Source of the DNA: Bacillus cabrialesii
GTDB lineage: Bacteria > Bacillota > Bacilli > Bacillales > Bacillaceae
Length of the DNA: 64,000 nt
NCBI RefSeq assembly: GCF_004124315.2
Contig: NZ_CP096889.1
Location: forward strand, 3,145,001-3,209,000
Direction of reading: 5' to 3'
How positions within the stretch are numbered: the first letter of the stretch is position 1; each line of letters opens with the position of its first letter. Under the pieces are notes generated by a model. It saw only the letters and a program-made list of their open reading frames with translations. It was not told the origin of the DNA and made no database searches. Positions 8,096-16,782 of the stretch are shown in pieces. The translations under genes and the position numbers were made by a program.

Positions 8096-9628
8096 GTGGA
8101 ATATGTCATTGAAATGCTCAATATCCGCAAGGAGTTTCCTGGTATCGTCGCCAATGACAATATCAACCTTCAGGTCAAGAAAGGTGAAATACACGCGCTG
8201 CTCGGTGAAAACGGAGCGGGGAAATCAACGTTGATGAATGTCCTTTTCGGGCTGTATCAGCCGGAGCGGGGTGAAATTCGGGTGCGCGGCGAGAAGGTGC
8301 ATATCAACAGTCCGAACAAAGCGAATGATCTTGGAATCGGTATGGTGCACCAGCACTTTATGCTTGTTGACACCTTTACAGTTGCTGAAAACATTATTCT
8401 CGGGAAAGAGCCAAAAAAGTTTGGCAGAATTGACCGGAAGCGCGCTTTCCATGAAGTGCAGGACATTTCCGATCGATACGGCCTTCAGATTCATCCCGGA
8501 GCAAAAGTCGCTGACATATCAGTCGGCATGCAGCAACGCGCAGAAATATTAAAAACCCTCTACCGCGGGGCCGACATTCTGATTTTTGATGAACCGACGG
8601 CTGTATTGACGCCCCACGAAATCAAGGAACTGATCCAAATCATGAAGAACCTGGTCCATGAAGGAAAATCAATCATTTTAATTACCCATAAGCTGAAAGA
8701 AATTATGGAGGTTTGTGACCGCGTTACGATTATCCGGAAAGGAAAAGGCATTAAAACACTCGAAGTCCGTGATACAAATCAGGACGAACTCGCCAGTCTA
8801 ATGGTTGGCCGCGAGGTGTCGTTCAAAACCGAAAAGAAGACTGCTCAGCCGGGAGCGGAAGTGCTTGCGATTGACGGAATGACCGTTAAGGATACCCGCG
8901 GAGTAGAGGCAGTCAGGAATTTGTCGCTTTCTGTCAAAGCGGGAGAAATTGTCGGCATTGCCGGCGTTGACGGGAACGGGCAGTCGGAGCTGATTGAAGC
9001 CATAACAGGACTGCGCAGAACAGATTCAGGAACAATCACCTTAAACGGAAAACAGATCCAAAACCTTTCGCCCAGAAAAGTCACTGAATCCGGAGTCGGA
9101 CATATTCCCCAAGACCGCCATAAACACGGTCTCGTCCTTGATTTTCCGATCGGAGAAAATATCGTGCTGCAAAGCTATTACAAAAAGCCGTATTCAGCGT
9201 TTGGCGTTTTACATAAAGTCGAAATGTACAAAAAAGCTCGCAGCCTGATCAGCGAGTACGACGTCAGAACGCCGGATGAATATACACACGCCCGCGCGTT
9301 ATCAGGCGGAAACCAGCAAAAAGCGATTATCGGGCGGGAAGTAGACCGGAATCCTGATTTATTAATCGCCGCTCAGCCGACGCGCGGCCTTGATGTCGGG
9401 GCGATTGAATTTGTCCATAAAAAGCTCATTGAACAGCGTGATGCCGGAAAAGCCGTTCTTCTCCTCTCGTTTGAGCTTGATGAAATTATGAATCTCAGTG
9501 ACAGAATCGCCGTTATTTTTGAAGGGCACATTATCGCCAGCGTCAATCCGCAGGACACCACTGAGCAGGAGCTCGGTCTCTTGATGGCAGGAAGCACGCA
9601 AAAGGAAGCGGGGAAAGCAAATGGTTAA
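8096..9628 (+). CDS. nupO: Guanosine ABC importer, duplicated ATPase
   Basis: A 510-residue protein with two ABC ATPase domains in tandem, as in RbsA-type importers. Domain 1 (about 4-235) has Walker A GENGAGKST, signature SVGMQQRAEI and Walker B ILIFDEPT. Domain 2 (about 255-500) has GVDGNGQSEL at the Walker A position, lacking the usual Lys, with signature LSGGNQQKAI and LLIAAQPTRGLD. Such asymmetry is common in this family. The GTG at 8096 fits the SD AAAGGAG at 8078-8084 and gives the length recalled for YufO. It overlaps nupP by 8 bases. Confidence 0.94.
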   Translation: MEYVIEMLNIRKEFPGIVANDNINLQVKKGEIHALLGENGAGKSTLMNVLFGLYQPERGEIRVRGEKVHINSPNKANDLGIGMVHQHFMLVDTFTVAENIILGKEPKKFGRIDRKRAFHEVQDISDRYGLQIHPGAKVADISVGMQQRAEILKTLYRGADILIFDEPTAVLTPHEIKELIQIMKNLVHEGKSIILITHKLKEIMEVCDRVTIIRKGKGIKTLEVRDTNQDELASLMVGREVSFKTEKKTAQPGAEVLAIDGMTVKDTRGVEAVRNLSLSVKAGEIVGIAGVDGNGQSELIEAITGLRRTDSGTITLNGKQIQNLSPRKVTESGVGHIPQDRHKHGLVLDFPIGENIVLQSYYKKPYSAFGVLHKVEMYKKARSLISEYDVRTPDEYTHARALSGGNQQKAIIGREVDRNPDLLIAAQPTRGLDVGAIEFVHKKLIEQRDAGKAVLLLSFELDEIMNLSDRIAVIFEGHIIASVNPQDTTEQELGLLMAGSTQKEAGKANG

Positions 9629-10667
9629 ACAACTCTCTCATTTACTCGTGCCGCTCATTGCAATCATTCTTGGTCTTGCGGCCGGCGCGCTGATTATGCT
9701 GGCGAGCGGATACAGTGTGATCAGCGGGTATTCGGCTTTGTGGAATGGGATATGCGGAGAAATCTATTATGTCGGAGAAACCATCCGGCAAATTACGCCT
9801 TATCTTTTATCCGGATTGGCTGTCGCCTTTGCATTCCGAACCGGACTCTTTAATATCGGCGTCGAGGGCCAACTGCTCGTCGGCTGGACAGCGGCGGTTT
9901 GGATCGGGACGGCATTTGACGGACCGGCCTATCTTCACATGCCGCTCGCACTGATTACAGCTGCAGCCGCAGGAGGTTTATGGGGTTTTATTCCCGGCGT
10001 TTTGAAGGCGCGCTTCTACGTTCATGAGGTCATTGTCACCATTATGATGAATTATATCGCGCTTCATATGACCAATTACATCATTTCAAACGTCTTGACA
10101 GATCGTCAGGATAAAACGGAGAAAATTCACGAATCCGCCTCCCTCCGCTCGCCGTTTCTTGAACAGATCACCGATTACTCACGGCTGCATTGGGGGATCA
10201 TCGTCGCCCTTCTCGCAGCAGTTGTCATGTGGTTTATCATCAACAAAACAACAAAGGGATTTGAACTTCGGGCGGTCGGATTCAACCAGCACGCTTCCCA
10301 ATATGCGGGCATGAGCGTACGGAAGAATATCATGACTTCCATGCTTATCTCAGGCGCATTTGCAGGTCTTGCCGGAGCTATGGAGGGTCTTGGAACATTT
10401 GAATACGCAGCCGTGAAAGGCGCATTTACCGGCGTAGGCTTTGACGGTATCGCCGTCGCTCTTCTCGGCGGGAACACAGCTGTCGGTGTAGTGCTGGCCG
10501 CATGCCTGCTTGGCGGACTGAAAATCGGCGCTTTAAATATGCCGATTGAATCAGGCGTTCCGTCAGAGGTCGTCGATATAGTGATTGCCATTATCATTCT
10601 GTTTGTGGCTTCAAGCTACGCGATTCGTTTTGTCATGGGCAAATTGAAGAAAAAGGGGGCGAACTAA
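9621..10667 (+). CDS. nupP: Guanosine ABC importer permease 1
   Basis: A 348-residue permease of the branched-chain amino acid/ribose ABC class with about nine membrane helices and the conserved stretch FRTGLFNIGVEGQ. It starts inside the 3' end of nupO and ends directly before nupQ. With NupQ it forms the membrane channel of the importer. Same length as recalled for YufP. Confidence 0.93.
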   Translation: MVKQLSHLLVPLIAIILGLAAGALIMLASGYSVISGYSALWNGICGEIYYVGETIRQITPYLLSGLAVAFAFRTGLFNIGVEGQLLVGWTAAVWIGTAFDGPAYLHMPLALITAAAAGGLWGFIPGVLKARFYVHEVIVTIMMNYIALHMTNYIISNVLTDRQDKTEKIHESASLRSPFLEQITDYSRLHWGIIVALLAAVVMWFIINKTTKGFELRAVGFNQHASQYAGMSVRKNIMTSMLISGAFAGLAGAMEGLGTFEYAAVKGAFTGVGFDGIAVALLGGNTAVGVVLAACLLGGLKIGALNMPIESGVPSEVVDIVIAIIILFVASSYAIRFVMGKLKKKGAN

Positions 10668-11627
10668 GTGGACTTTGTGCAGATTTTATCCATCATTGTC
10701 CCAGCCACACTCGTCTATGCGGCCCCGCTTATTTTAACTGCTCTCGGCGGCGTGTTTTCCGAGAGATCAGGCGTTGTGAATATCGGCCTTGAAGGCCTCA
10801 TGATTATCGGGGCGTTCACCAGCGTGCTATTTAATCTATTTTTAGGTCCGGAATTGGGTTCCGCCGCGCCCTGGCTTTCACTCCTTGCCGCCATGGCAGC
10901 AGGCGCGCTGTTCTCACTGATCCACGCGGCAGCGGCGATTTCATTTCGCGCCGATCAGACAGTCAGCGGTGTCGCCATTAACATGCTGGCGCTCGGGGCA
11001 ACTTTATTTATCGTCAAACTGATCTACGGCAAAGCGCAGACAGATAAAATCCCTGAGCCTTTTTATAAAACGAATATTCCCGGCTTGAGCGATATTCCCA
11101 TATTGGGAAAGATCTTCTTTTCGGATGTCTATTATACGTCTATTCTTGCCATTGCACTGGCCTTTATTTCTTGGTTTATCTTGTTCAAAACGCCGTTCGG
11201 CCTTCGCATCCGTTCTGTCGGAGAACATCCGATGGCGGCGGATACAATGGGAATCAACGTATATAAAATGCGCTACCTCGGCGTGATGATCAGCGGATTG
11301 TTCGGAGGTCTCGGGGGCGGCGTATATGCCTCCACGATTGCGCTTGATTTCACGCACTCTACCATTTCCGGGCAAGGCTTTATCGCACTTGCAGCGCTTG
11401 TATTCGGAAAATGGCATCCGATTGGCGCACTGGGCGCCGCCCTGTTTTTCGGATTCGCCCAAAGCTTAAGCATCATCGGCTCGCTGCTCCCTCTTTTCAA
11501 AGACATACCAAACGTGTATATGCTGATGGCGCCTTATGTATTAACGATTCTCGCTTTAACCGGCTTTATCGGGCGCGCAGATGCGCCGAAAGCCAATGGC
11601 GTGCCCTATATTAAAGGAAAACGATAA
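10668..11627 (+). CDS. nupQ: Guanosine ABC importer permease 2
   Basis: A 319-residue permease, second membrane subunit of the importer, with the family sequence FSERSGVVNIGLEGLMIIGAF near the N terminus and eight or nine hydrophobic helices. GTG start directly abuts the nupP stop, with AAGGGGGCG before it. A strong terminator follows, closing the operon. Confidence 0.93.
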   Translation: MDFVQILSIIVPATLVYAAPLILTALGGVFSERSGVVNIGLEGLMIIGAFTSVLFNLFLGPELGSAAPWLSLLAAMAAGALFSLIHAAAAISFRADQTVSGVAINMLALGATLFIVKLIYGKAQTDKIPEPFYKTNIPGLSDIPILGKIFFSDVYYTSILAIALAFISWFILFKTPFGLRIRSVGEHPMAADTMGINVYKMRYLGVMISGLFGGLGGGVYASTIALDFTHSTISGQGFIALAALVFGKWHPIGALGAALFFGFAQSLSIIGSLLPLFKDIPNVYMLMAPYVLTILALTGFIGRADAPKANGVPYIKGKR

Positions 11628-11633
11628 AACATT

Positions 11634-11667
11634 CTCCCTGAGATGACGCTTCTCAGGGAGTTTTTTC
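11634..11667 (+). terminator. Terminator of nupNOPQ
   Basis: CTCCCTGAGA (11634-11643) pairs perfectly with TCTCAGGGAG (11651-11660), followed by six T residues. Confidence 0.92.
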
Positions 11668-11729
11668 TAATCCAAACGTCCTTATTAATTTAGTTGTTTA
11701 TTAGTTTTTTAAATTAAAAAAATATGATG

Positions 11730-11743
11730 TGTTAGCGCTTTCT
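11730..11743. promoter_or_regulatory. cre-like site upstream of maeN
   Basis: TGTTAGCGCTTTCT resembles the CcpA operator (TGWAANCGNTNWCA) with the central CG and most flanking positions kept; position 4 and the last base deviate. It lies 38 bases before the maeN start, at a promoter position. Glucose repression of the malate transporter would make sense. The surrounding DNA from 11690 is very AT-rich and is where MalR would be expected to bind. Confidence 0.5.
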
Positions 11744-11780
11744 TGTAGACTGTAACAAACAATACATGGGGGTGTATGAC

Positions 11781-13127
11781 ATGGGAGCAATTCCAAAAAC
11801 GGGGGCAATTTCACCTGAGCAAAAAGTCACACAGGAGAAAAACCTGTTTCAAAAAATTTGGTCTTGGGAAATCGGTGTGATTCCTCTGCCATTATACACA
11901 GTGTTAGCTATTATAATTATTCTTGCAGCCTATTACAATGAGCTGCCAGCAAATATGCTTGGCGGGTTTGCCATCATCATGATTCTGGGTGTGTTTCTTG
12001 GGGATATCGGGCAGCGCATTCCAATATTGAAGGATATTGGCGGCCCAGCTATTTTATCTTTGTTTGTCCCTTCATTTTTAGTTTTTTACAATGTGCTGAA
12101 TGCAACATCTTTAGACGCTGTGACCAACTTGATGAAAACATCTAACTTCCTTTATTTCTATATCGCTTGTCTTGTAGTGGGAAGTATCCTGGGAATGAAC
12201 AGAATTGTGTTAATACAAGGATTTATCAGAATGTTCGTTCCGCTTGTTGCAGGAACGATTGCGGCAGTTGCGGCCGGCATCCTTGTCGGATTTATTTTTG
12301 GCTACAGTGCTTATGATTCCTTTTTCTTTGTTGTTGTTCCGATTATTGCCGGGGGAATAGGTGAAGGAATTTTACCGCTCTCCATCGCTTATTCACAAAT
12401 ACTCGGTTCATCCGCTGATGTGTATGTGTCTCAGCTGGTCCCTGCCGCTATTATCGGAAACGTTTTTGCTATCATCTGCGCAGCCTTAATGAAAAAACTT
12501 GGCGATAAGCGCCCAGATCTAAATGGAAACGGACGCCTCGTCAAATCTAAAAAAGCAAATGAGATTTTCAATCAAAAAGAAGCCGAAGCAAAAATTGATT
12601 TTAAACTGATGGGAGCCGGTGTTCTGCTCGCGTGTACATTTTTTATTTTCGGCGGATTATTAGAGAAATTCATCTTCATCCCGGGCGCGATCTTAATGAT
12701 TATTTCAGCGGCGGTTGTCAAGTATGCGAATATTCTTCCGAAAAAAATGGAGGATGGCGCTTACCAGCTTTATAAATTTATTTCTTCAAGCTTTACATGG
12801 CCGCTGATGGTCGGTCTCGGCATCCTCTTTATTCCGTTGGATGATGTGGCGTCAGTGATTTCTATTCCGTTTGTCGTCATTTGTATTTCGGTTGTTGTCG
12901 CGATGATTGCTTCTGGATATTTTGTGGGCAAGCTGATGAACATGTACCCGGTTGAATCCGCCATCGTTACCTGCTGCCACAGCGGTCTCGGCGGAACTGG
13001 TGATGTTGCGATTTTATCAGCGTCAGGAAGAATGGGCCTTATGCCGTTCGCCCAAATTTCCACCCGCCTCGGCGGTGCAGGTACAGTCATTTGCGCGACA
13101 GTTCTGCTTCGTTTTTTCACTTCATAA
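11781..13127 (+). CDS. maeN: Na+-malate symporter
   Basis: A 448-residue member of the 2-hydroxycarboxylate transporter family with about eleven membrane segments. It has both family glycine-rich loops, GGIGEGILPLSIAYS near residue 195 and CHSGLGGTGDVAILSAS near 400, which form the substrate and sodium site. The ATG at 11781 is preferred to the ATG 15 bases upstream because GGGGGTG lies between them at ribosome-site distance. In B. subtilis expression requires MalR, encoded 5 kb upstream. A terminator shared with yufS follows. Confidence 0.94.
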   Translation: MGAIPKTGAISPEQKVTQEKNLFQKIWSWEIGVIPLPLYTVLAIIIILAAYYNELPANMLGGFAIIMILGVFLGDIGQRIPILKDIGGPAILSLFVPSFLVFYNVLNATSLDAVTNLMKTSNFLYFYIACLVVGSILGMNRIVLIQGFIRMFVPLVAGTIAAVAAGILVGFIFGYSAYDSFFFVVVPIIAGGIGEGILPLSIAYSQILGSSADVYVSQLVPAAIIGNVFAIICAALMKKLGDKRPDLNGNGRLVKSKKANEIFNQKEAEAKIDFKLMGAGVLLACTFFIFGGLLEKFIFIPGAILMIISAAVVKYANILPKKMEDGAYQLYKFISSSFTWPLMVGLGILFIPLDDVASVISIPFVVICISVVVAMIASGYFVGKLMNMYPVESAIVTCCHSGLGGTGDVAILSASGRMGLMPFAQISTRLGGAGTVICATVLLRFFTS

Positions 13128-13133
13128 TCAGAA

Positions 13134-13167
13134 AAAGAGTTCCGTTTCATGCGGAACTCTTTTTTTA
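13134..13167. terminator. Terminator of maeN, shared with yufS
   Basis: AAAGAGTTCCG pairs with CGGAACTCTTT around a short loop, followed by T residues on the plus strand. The minus side is also T-rich, and yufS ends at its edge. Confidence 0.85.
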
Positions 13168-13380
13168 TCTGTTCACAATTCGGATATACTCTCGGGGGCC
13201 AAACGGAAGATCCTTTGATTCCATTTCACTCATTCTGGCTGACAGATGGTGCTCTAATAAATAAAGCTCCCACTCCTCACTTGCCGCCGCTCCAACGCGC
13301 CCGTCATATTGATTCAATATGAATGTCCCTGCAAATACTGAGCAGAATAAACCTGAGCACATCAGTACCTTTCTCTTCAT
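13165..13380 (-). CDS. yufS: Small secreted or anchored protein
   Basis: A 71-residue protein with an N-terminal hydrophobic stretch (KVLMCSGLFCSVFAGTFIL) that could be a signal peptide or anchor, followed by an acidic and polar tail ending EYIRIVNR. I recognise it by position and length as yufS; no function is known. It is convergent with maeN and divergent from mrpA. An AGGAGC site precedes the start. Confidence 0.7.
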   Translation of the reverse strand: MKRKVLMCSGLFCSVFAGTFILNQYDGRVGAAASEEWELYLLEHHLSARMSEMESKDLPFGPREYIRIVNR

Positions 13381-13611
13381 ATGACCAGCTCCTTACATTC
13401 AGCTTGATCAGGATTGATTTTAAATATACAAATGACCTTATTTTTGTTAGACTTATTTTAAGGTCAAAAGAACTCATAAAATTATATTGCAGCAGTTCGA
13501 AGCATGGCGGCTTCCAAAAAAGTGCGATATAATTTGGACTAGGTCGTTTGACCGTATATTTAATACATAGCGCGTTTTTCAATTGAGAACGAGGAAAAGG
13601 AGGTCTTATCT

Positions 13612-16017
13612 TTGCAGCTCTTACATTTTGCTATTTTATCGCCTTTTTTATTTGCTTTTATCATTCCCTTCTTGGCAAAATACGCAAAAAGAGTGCACAC
13701 GGGCTGGTTTGTGTTGATCCTGCCCGTCTTGCTGTTTATATACTTTCTCCCAATGATCAGGATGACACAATCTGGAGAAACACTGCGGTCGGTATTTGAA
13801 TGGATTCCTTCACTTGGCATTAACTTTACTGTTTATATAGACGGTCTCGGATTGTTATTCGCCTTGCTGATCACAGGTATCGGCTCTTTAGTCACTCTTT
13901 ATAGCATTTTTTATTTATCGAAAGAAAAAGAACAGCTTGGGCCCTTTTATGTCTATCTATTGATGTTCATGGGCGCGATGCTCGGTGTCGTTCTTGTAGA
14001 CAATGTGATGGTTCTCTACATGTTTTGGGAACTTACAAGCCTTTCATCCTTTTTGCTGATCGGCTATTGGTATAAGCGTGAAAAGTCGCGCTACGGCGCC
14101 GCCAAATCCCTTTTGATTACGGTCAGCGGCGGTCTGTGCATGCTCGGCGGATTTATTCTCCTTTATCTGATAACGGATTCCTTCAGTATTAGAGAGATGG
14201 TTCATCAGGTTCAATTAATTGCCGGCCACGACTTGTTTATCCCGGCTATGATTCTTATTTTATTAGGGGCATTTACGAAATCCGCGCAATTCCCTTTTTA
14301 TATCTGGCTGCCTGATGCGATGGAGGCTCCGACACCTGTCAGCGCTTATCTCCATTCAGCAACTATGGTGAAAGCCGGCATTTATGTGATTGCGAGATTC
14401 AGTCCTATTTTCGCCTTTTCAGCTCAGTGGTTTTGGATCGTTTCCCTCGTCGGTCTCTTTACGATGGTTTGGGGCTCATTCCATGCCGTGAAACAAACTG
14501 ATTTAAAATCGATTTTGGCGTTTTCAACCGTCAGCCAGCTCGGAATGGTCATCTCCATGCTCGGGGTCAGTGCTGCGGCCCTTCATTACGGCCATCAGGA
14601 ATATTATACAGTTGCCGCCATGGCTGCCATTTTCCATTTAATCAACCACGCTACCTTTAAAGGAAGCTTGTTTATGGCAGTCGGGATTATCGATCACGAA
14701 ACTGGCACACGGGATATCCGTAAGCTCGGCGGACTGATGGCGATTATGCCGATTACGTTTACCATTTCCTTAATCGGGACATTTTCAATGGCCGGCCTTC
14801 CGCCGTTTAACGGATTTTTGAGTAAAGAAATGTTCTTCACAAGCATGCTTCGCGTGACACATTTCGATCTGTTTAACGTGCAGACATGGGGCGCTTTATT
14901 CCCTGTTCTCGCTTGGGTCGGAAGCGTGTTTACATTTATCTACAGCATGAAGTTGCTGTTTAAGACTTTCAGAGGAAGTTACAAGCCTGAGCAGCTTGAA
15001 AAACAGGCCCACGAAGCGCCGATTGGCATGCTCGTGTCACCTGTCATTCTGGTAGCGTTCGCCGTCAGTCTCTTCTTTTTCCCGAATATCCTGTCCTACA
15101 GCCTGATAGAGCCTGCCATGAACTCAATCTATCCGACACTGCTGGACAGCCATGAGAAATTCCATGTTCACATTTCGCAGTGGCATGGGCTGAATACGGA
15201 AGTGCTGATGACTGCAGGAATTATTGTGATCGGCACCATAGGATATTTGACGATGAATAAGTGGAAGGGAATCTATAAGCTGTTTCCTTCGAAGTTCACA
15301 CTCAATCGGTTATACGACAAGCTTGTGACTCTGATGGAGAAAGGCTCTTACCGAGTCACCAAACAATATATGACTGGGTTTTTAAGAGATTATCTGCTGT
15401 ATATCTTCGCTGGTTTCATCATTCTGATGGGCGGAGCTTTTGTCATCAAAGGCGGATTTTCTTTTACAACGGAAGGCATGGCGAAAATCGGCGTTTACGA
15501 AATCATTTTGACGCTTGTCATGATCAGCGCCACAGCGGCGACTGTTTTTGCCAGATCCAGACTGACGGCGATTATTTCACTAGGTGTTGTCGGTTATACG
15601 CTCGCATTGTTTTTTGTGATTTTCAGAGCGCCGGACTTGGCATTGACTCAGCTTGTCATTGAAACGATTTCTGTCGCGCTGTTTCTGCTTTGTTTCTACC
15701 ATTTGCCGAAACTGCGGCTGAAAAAGAAAACGAGAACGTTCCGGATGACGAATTTTATCATTTCTTTAGGCGTCGGTATTATCGTCACTCTGCTCGGCAT
15801 CGCGTCTTCCAGCCAGCGCACAAAAGACAGCATTGCATCCTTTTTCACAAAGCACAGCCACGATCTCGGCGGAGGGGATAATGTCGTCAATGTCATCCTC
15901 GTTGATTTCAGGGGCTTTGATACGATGTTTGAAATAACAGTGCTGACGATTGCCGCTCTTGGCATCTACAGTATGATTAAAACAAAAGTAAAAGAGGAGG
16001 GGAAAAGCGGTGAATGA
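13612..16017 (+). CDS. mrpA: Mrp Na+/H+ antiporter subunit A
   Basis: An 801-residue polytopic subunit related to complex I ND5, with a C-terminal MbhD/E-like extension. It has LYMFWELTSLSSFLLIGYW and PDAMEAPTPVSAYLHSATMVKAGIY, the conserved proton-antiporter core. TTG start at 13612 with AAAGGAGGTC before it. Mrp exports Na+ and cholate in exchange for protons and supports alkaline pH homeostasis and sporulation in B. subtilis. First gene of the seven-gene operon; overlaps mrpB by 8 bases. Confidence 0.96.
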   Translation: MQLLHFAILSPFLFAFIIPFLAKYAKRVHTGWFVLILPVLLFIYFLPMIRMTQSGETLRSVFEWIPSLGINFTVYIDGLGLLFALLITGIGSLVTLYSIFYLSKEKEQLGPFYVYLLMFMGAMLGVVLVDNVMVLYMFWELTSLSSFLLIGYWYKREKSRYGAAKSLLITVSGGLCMLGGFILLYLITDSFSIREMVHQVQLIAGHDLFIPAMILILLGAFTKSAQFPFYIWLPDAMEAPTPVSAYLHSATMVKAGIYVIARFSPIFAFSAQWFWIVSLVGLFTMVWGSFHAVKQTDLKSILAFSTVSQLGMVISMLGVSAAALHYGHQEYYTVAAMAAIFHLINHATFKGSLFMAVGIIDHETGTRDIRKLGGLMAIMPITFTISLIGTFSMAGLPPFNGFLSKEMFFTSMLRVTHFDLFNVQTWGALFPVLAWVGSVFTFIYSMKLLFKTFRGSYKPEQLEKQAHEAPIGMLVSPVILVAFAVSLFFFPNILSYSLIEPAMNSIYPTLLDSHEKFHVHISQWHGLNTEVLMTAGIIVIGTIGYLTMNKWKGIYKLFPSKFTLNRLYDKLVTLMEKGSYRVTKQYMTGFLRDYLLYIFAGFIILMGGAFVIKGGFSFTTEGMAKIGVYEIILTLVMISATAATVFARSRLTAIISLGVVGYTLALFFVIFRAPDLALTQLVIETISVALFLLCFYHLPKLRLKKKTRTFRMTNFIISLGVGIIVTLLGIASSSQRTKDSIASFFTKHSHDLGGGDNVVNVILVDFRGFDTMFEITVLTIAALGIYSMIKTKVKEEGKSGE

Positions 16018-16441
16018 ACAAAAAACAAATGACATCATTCTTCAAACCGTGACAAAGCTTGTATCCTTTATCATTTTGCTTTTCTCTTTCTATTTATTTT
16101 TATCAGGGCATAACGCGCCTGGAGGGGGATTTGTCGGCGGACTGATCACATCCTCTTCCATCGTTCTATTGCTTCTGGCATACGATTTAAAAACCGTGCG
16201 TTCGATTTTGCCGGTTAATTTCATTTATGTCGCGGGAGTCGGCCTTCTGCTCGCTGTATTAACTGGCGTTGGCTCCTTTGTCTTCGGGGCTCCTTTTTTA
16301 ACCCATACATTCGGATACTTTCAGCTGCCGATCCTTGGAAAAACGGAGCTCGCCACGGCGACGATATTTGATTTAGGCGTTTATCTTGTTGTCGTAGGCA
16401 TTACGATGACCATTATTCAAACGATTGGAGAGGAAGAATAA
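16010..16441 (+). CDS. mrpB: Mrp antiporter subunit B
   Basis: A 143-residue MnhB-family subunit with four membrane helices and the family motif SGHNAPGGGFVGGL, found in every MrpB. It overlaps mrpA by 8 bases and shares its last base with the mrpC start, indicating tight translational coupling. All Mrp subunits are needed for the complex to exchange Na+ for H+. Confidence 0.95.
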   Translation: MNEQKTNDIILQTVTKLVSFIILLFSFYLFLSGHNAPGGGFVGGLITSSSIVLLLLAYDLKTVRSILPVNFIYVAGVGLLLAVLTGVGSFVFGAPFLTHTFGYFQLPILGKTELATATIFDLGVYLVVVGITMTIIQTIGEEE

Positions 16442-16782
16442 TGGAAATCTTAATGGCTGTTTTAGCCGGTATTATTTTTATGGCTGCTACGTATTTGCTG
16501 CTGTCTAAAAGCCTGCTTCGCGTCATTATCGGAACAGCACTGTTAAGCCATGGCGTTCATTTAATGCTTTTGACTATGGGAGGATTAAAGAAAGGCGCCG
16601 CTCCGATTTTGAGCGAGCATGCCAAATCATTTGTCGATCCGCTTCCGCAAGCCCTGATTTTGACGGCAATTGTCATTTCATTTGGCGTTACATCATTCAT
16701 CCTCGTCATGGCCTTTCGCGCTTATCAGGAATTGAAATCGGACGATATGGATCAAATGAGGGGAAATGATCAACATGAATAA
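16441..16782 (+). CDS. mrpC: Mrp antiporter subunit C
   Basis: A 113-residue NuoK/MnhC-like subunit with three membrane helices and the family sequence LPQALILTAIVISFGVTSF. It begins in the last base of the mrpB stop codon (TAATG) and overlaps mrpD by 8 bases. Confidence 0.95.
   Translation: MEILMAVLAGIIFMAATYLLLSKSLLRVIIGTALLSHGVHLMLLTMGGLKKGAAPILSEHAKSFVDPLPQALILTAIVISFGVTSFILVMAFRAYQELKSDDMDQMRGNDQHE

Noticed and set aside
9600..9628. Loss of function of NupO domain 2 from missing Walker A lysine
   Set aside because: The degenerate second site is a normal feature of RbsA/BMP-type duplicated ATPases.
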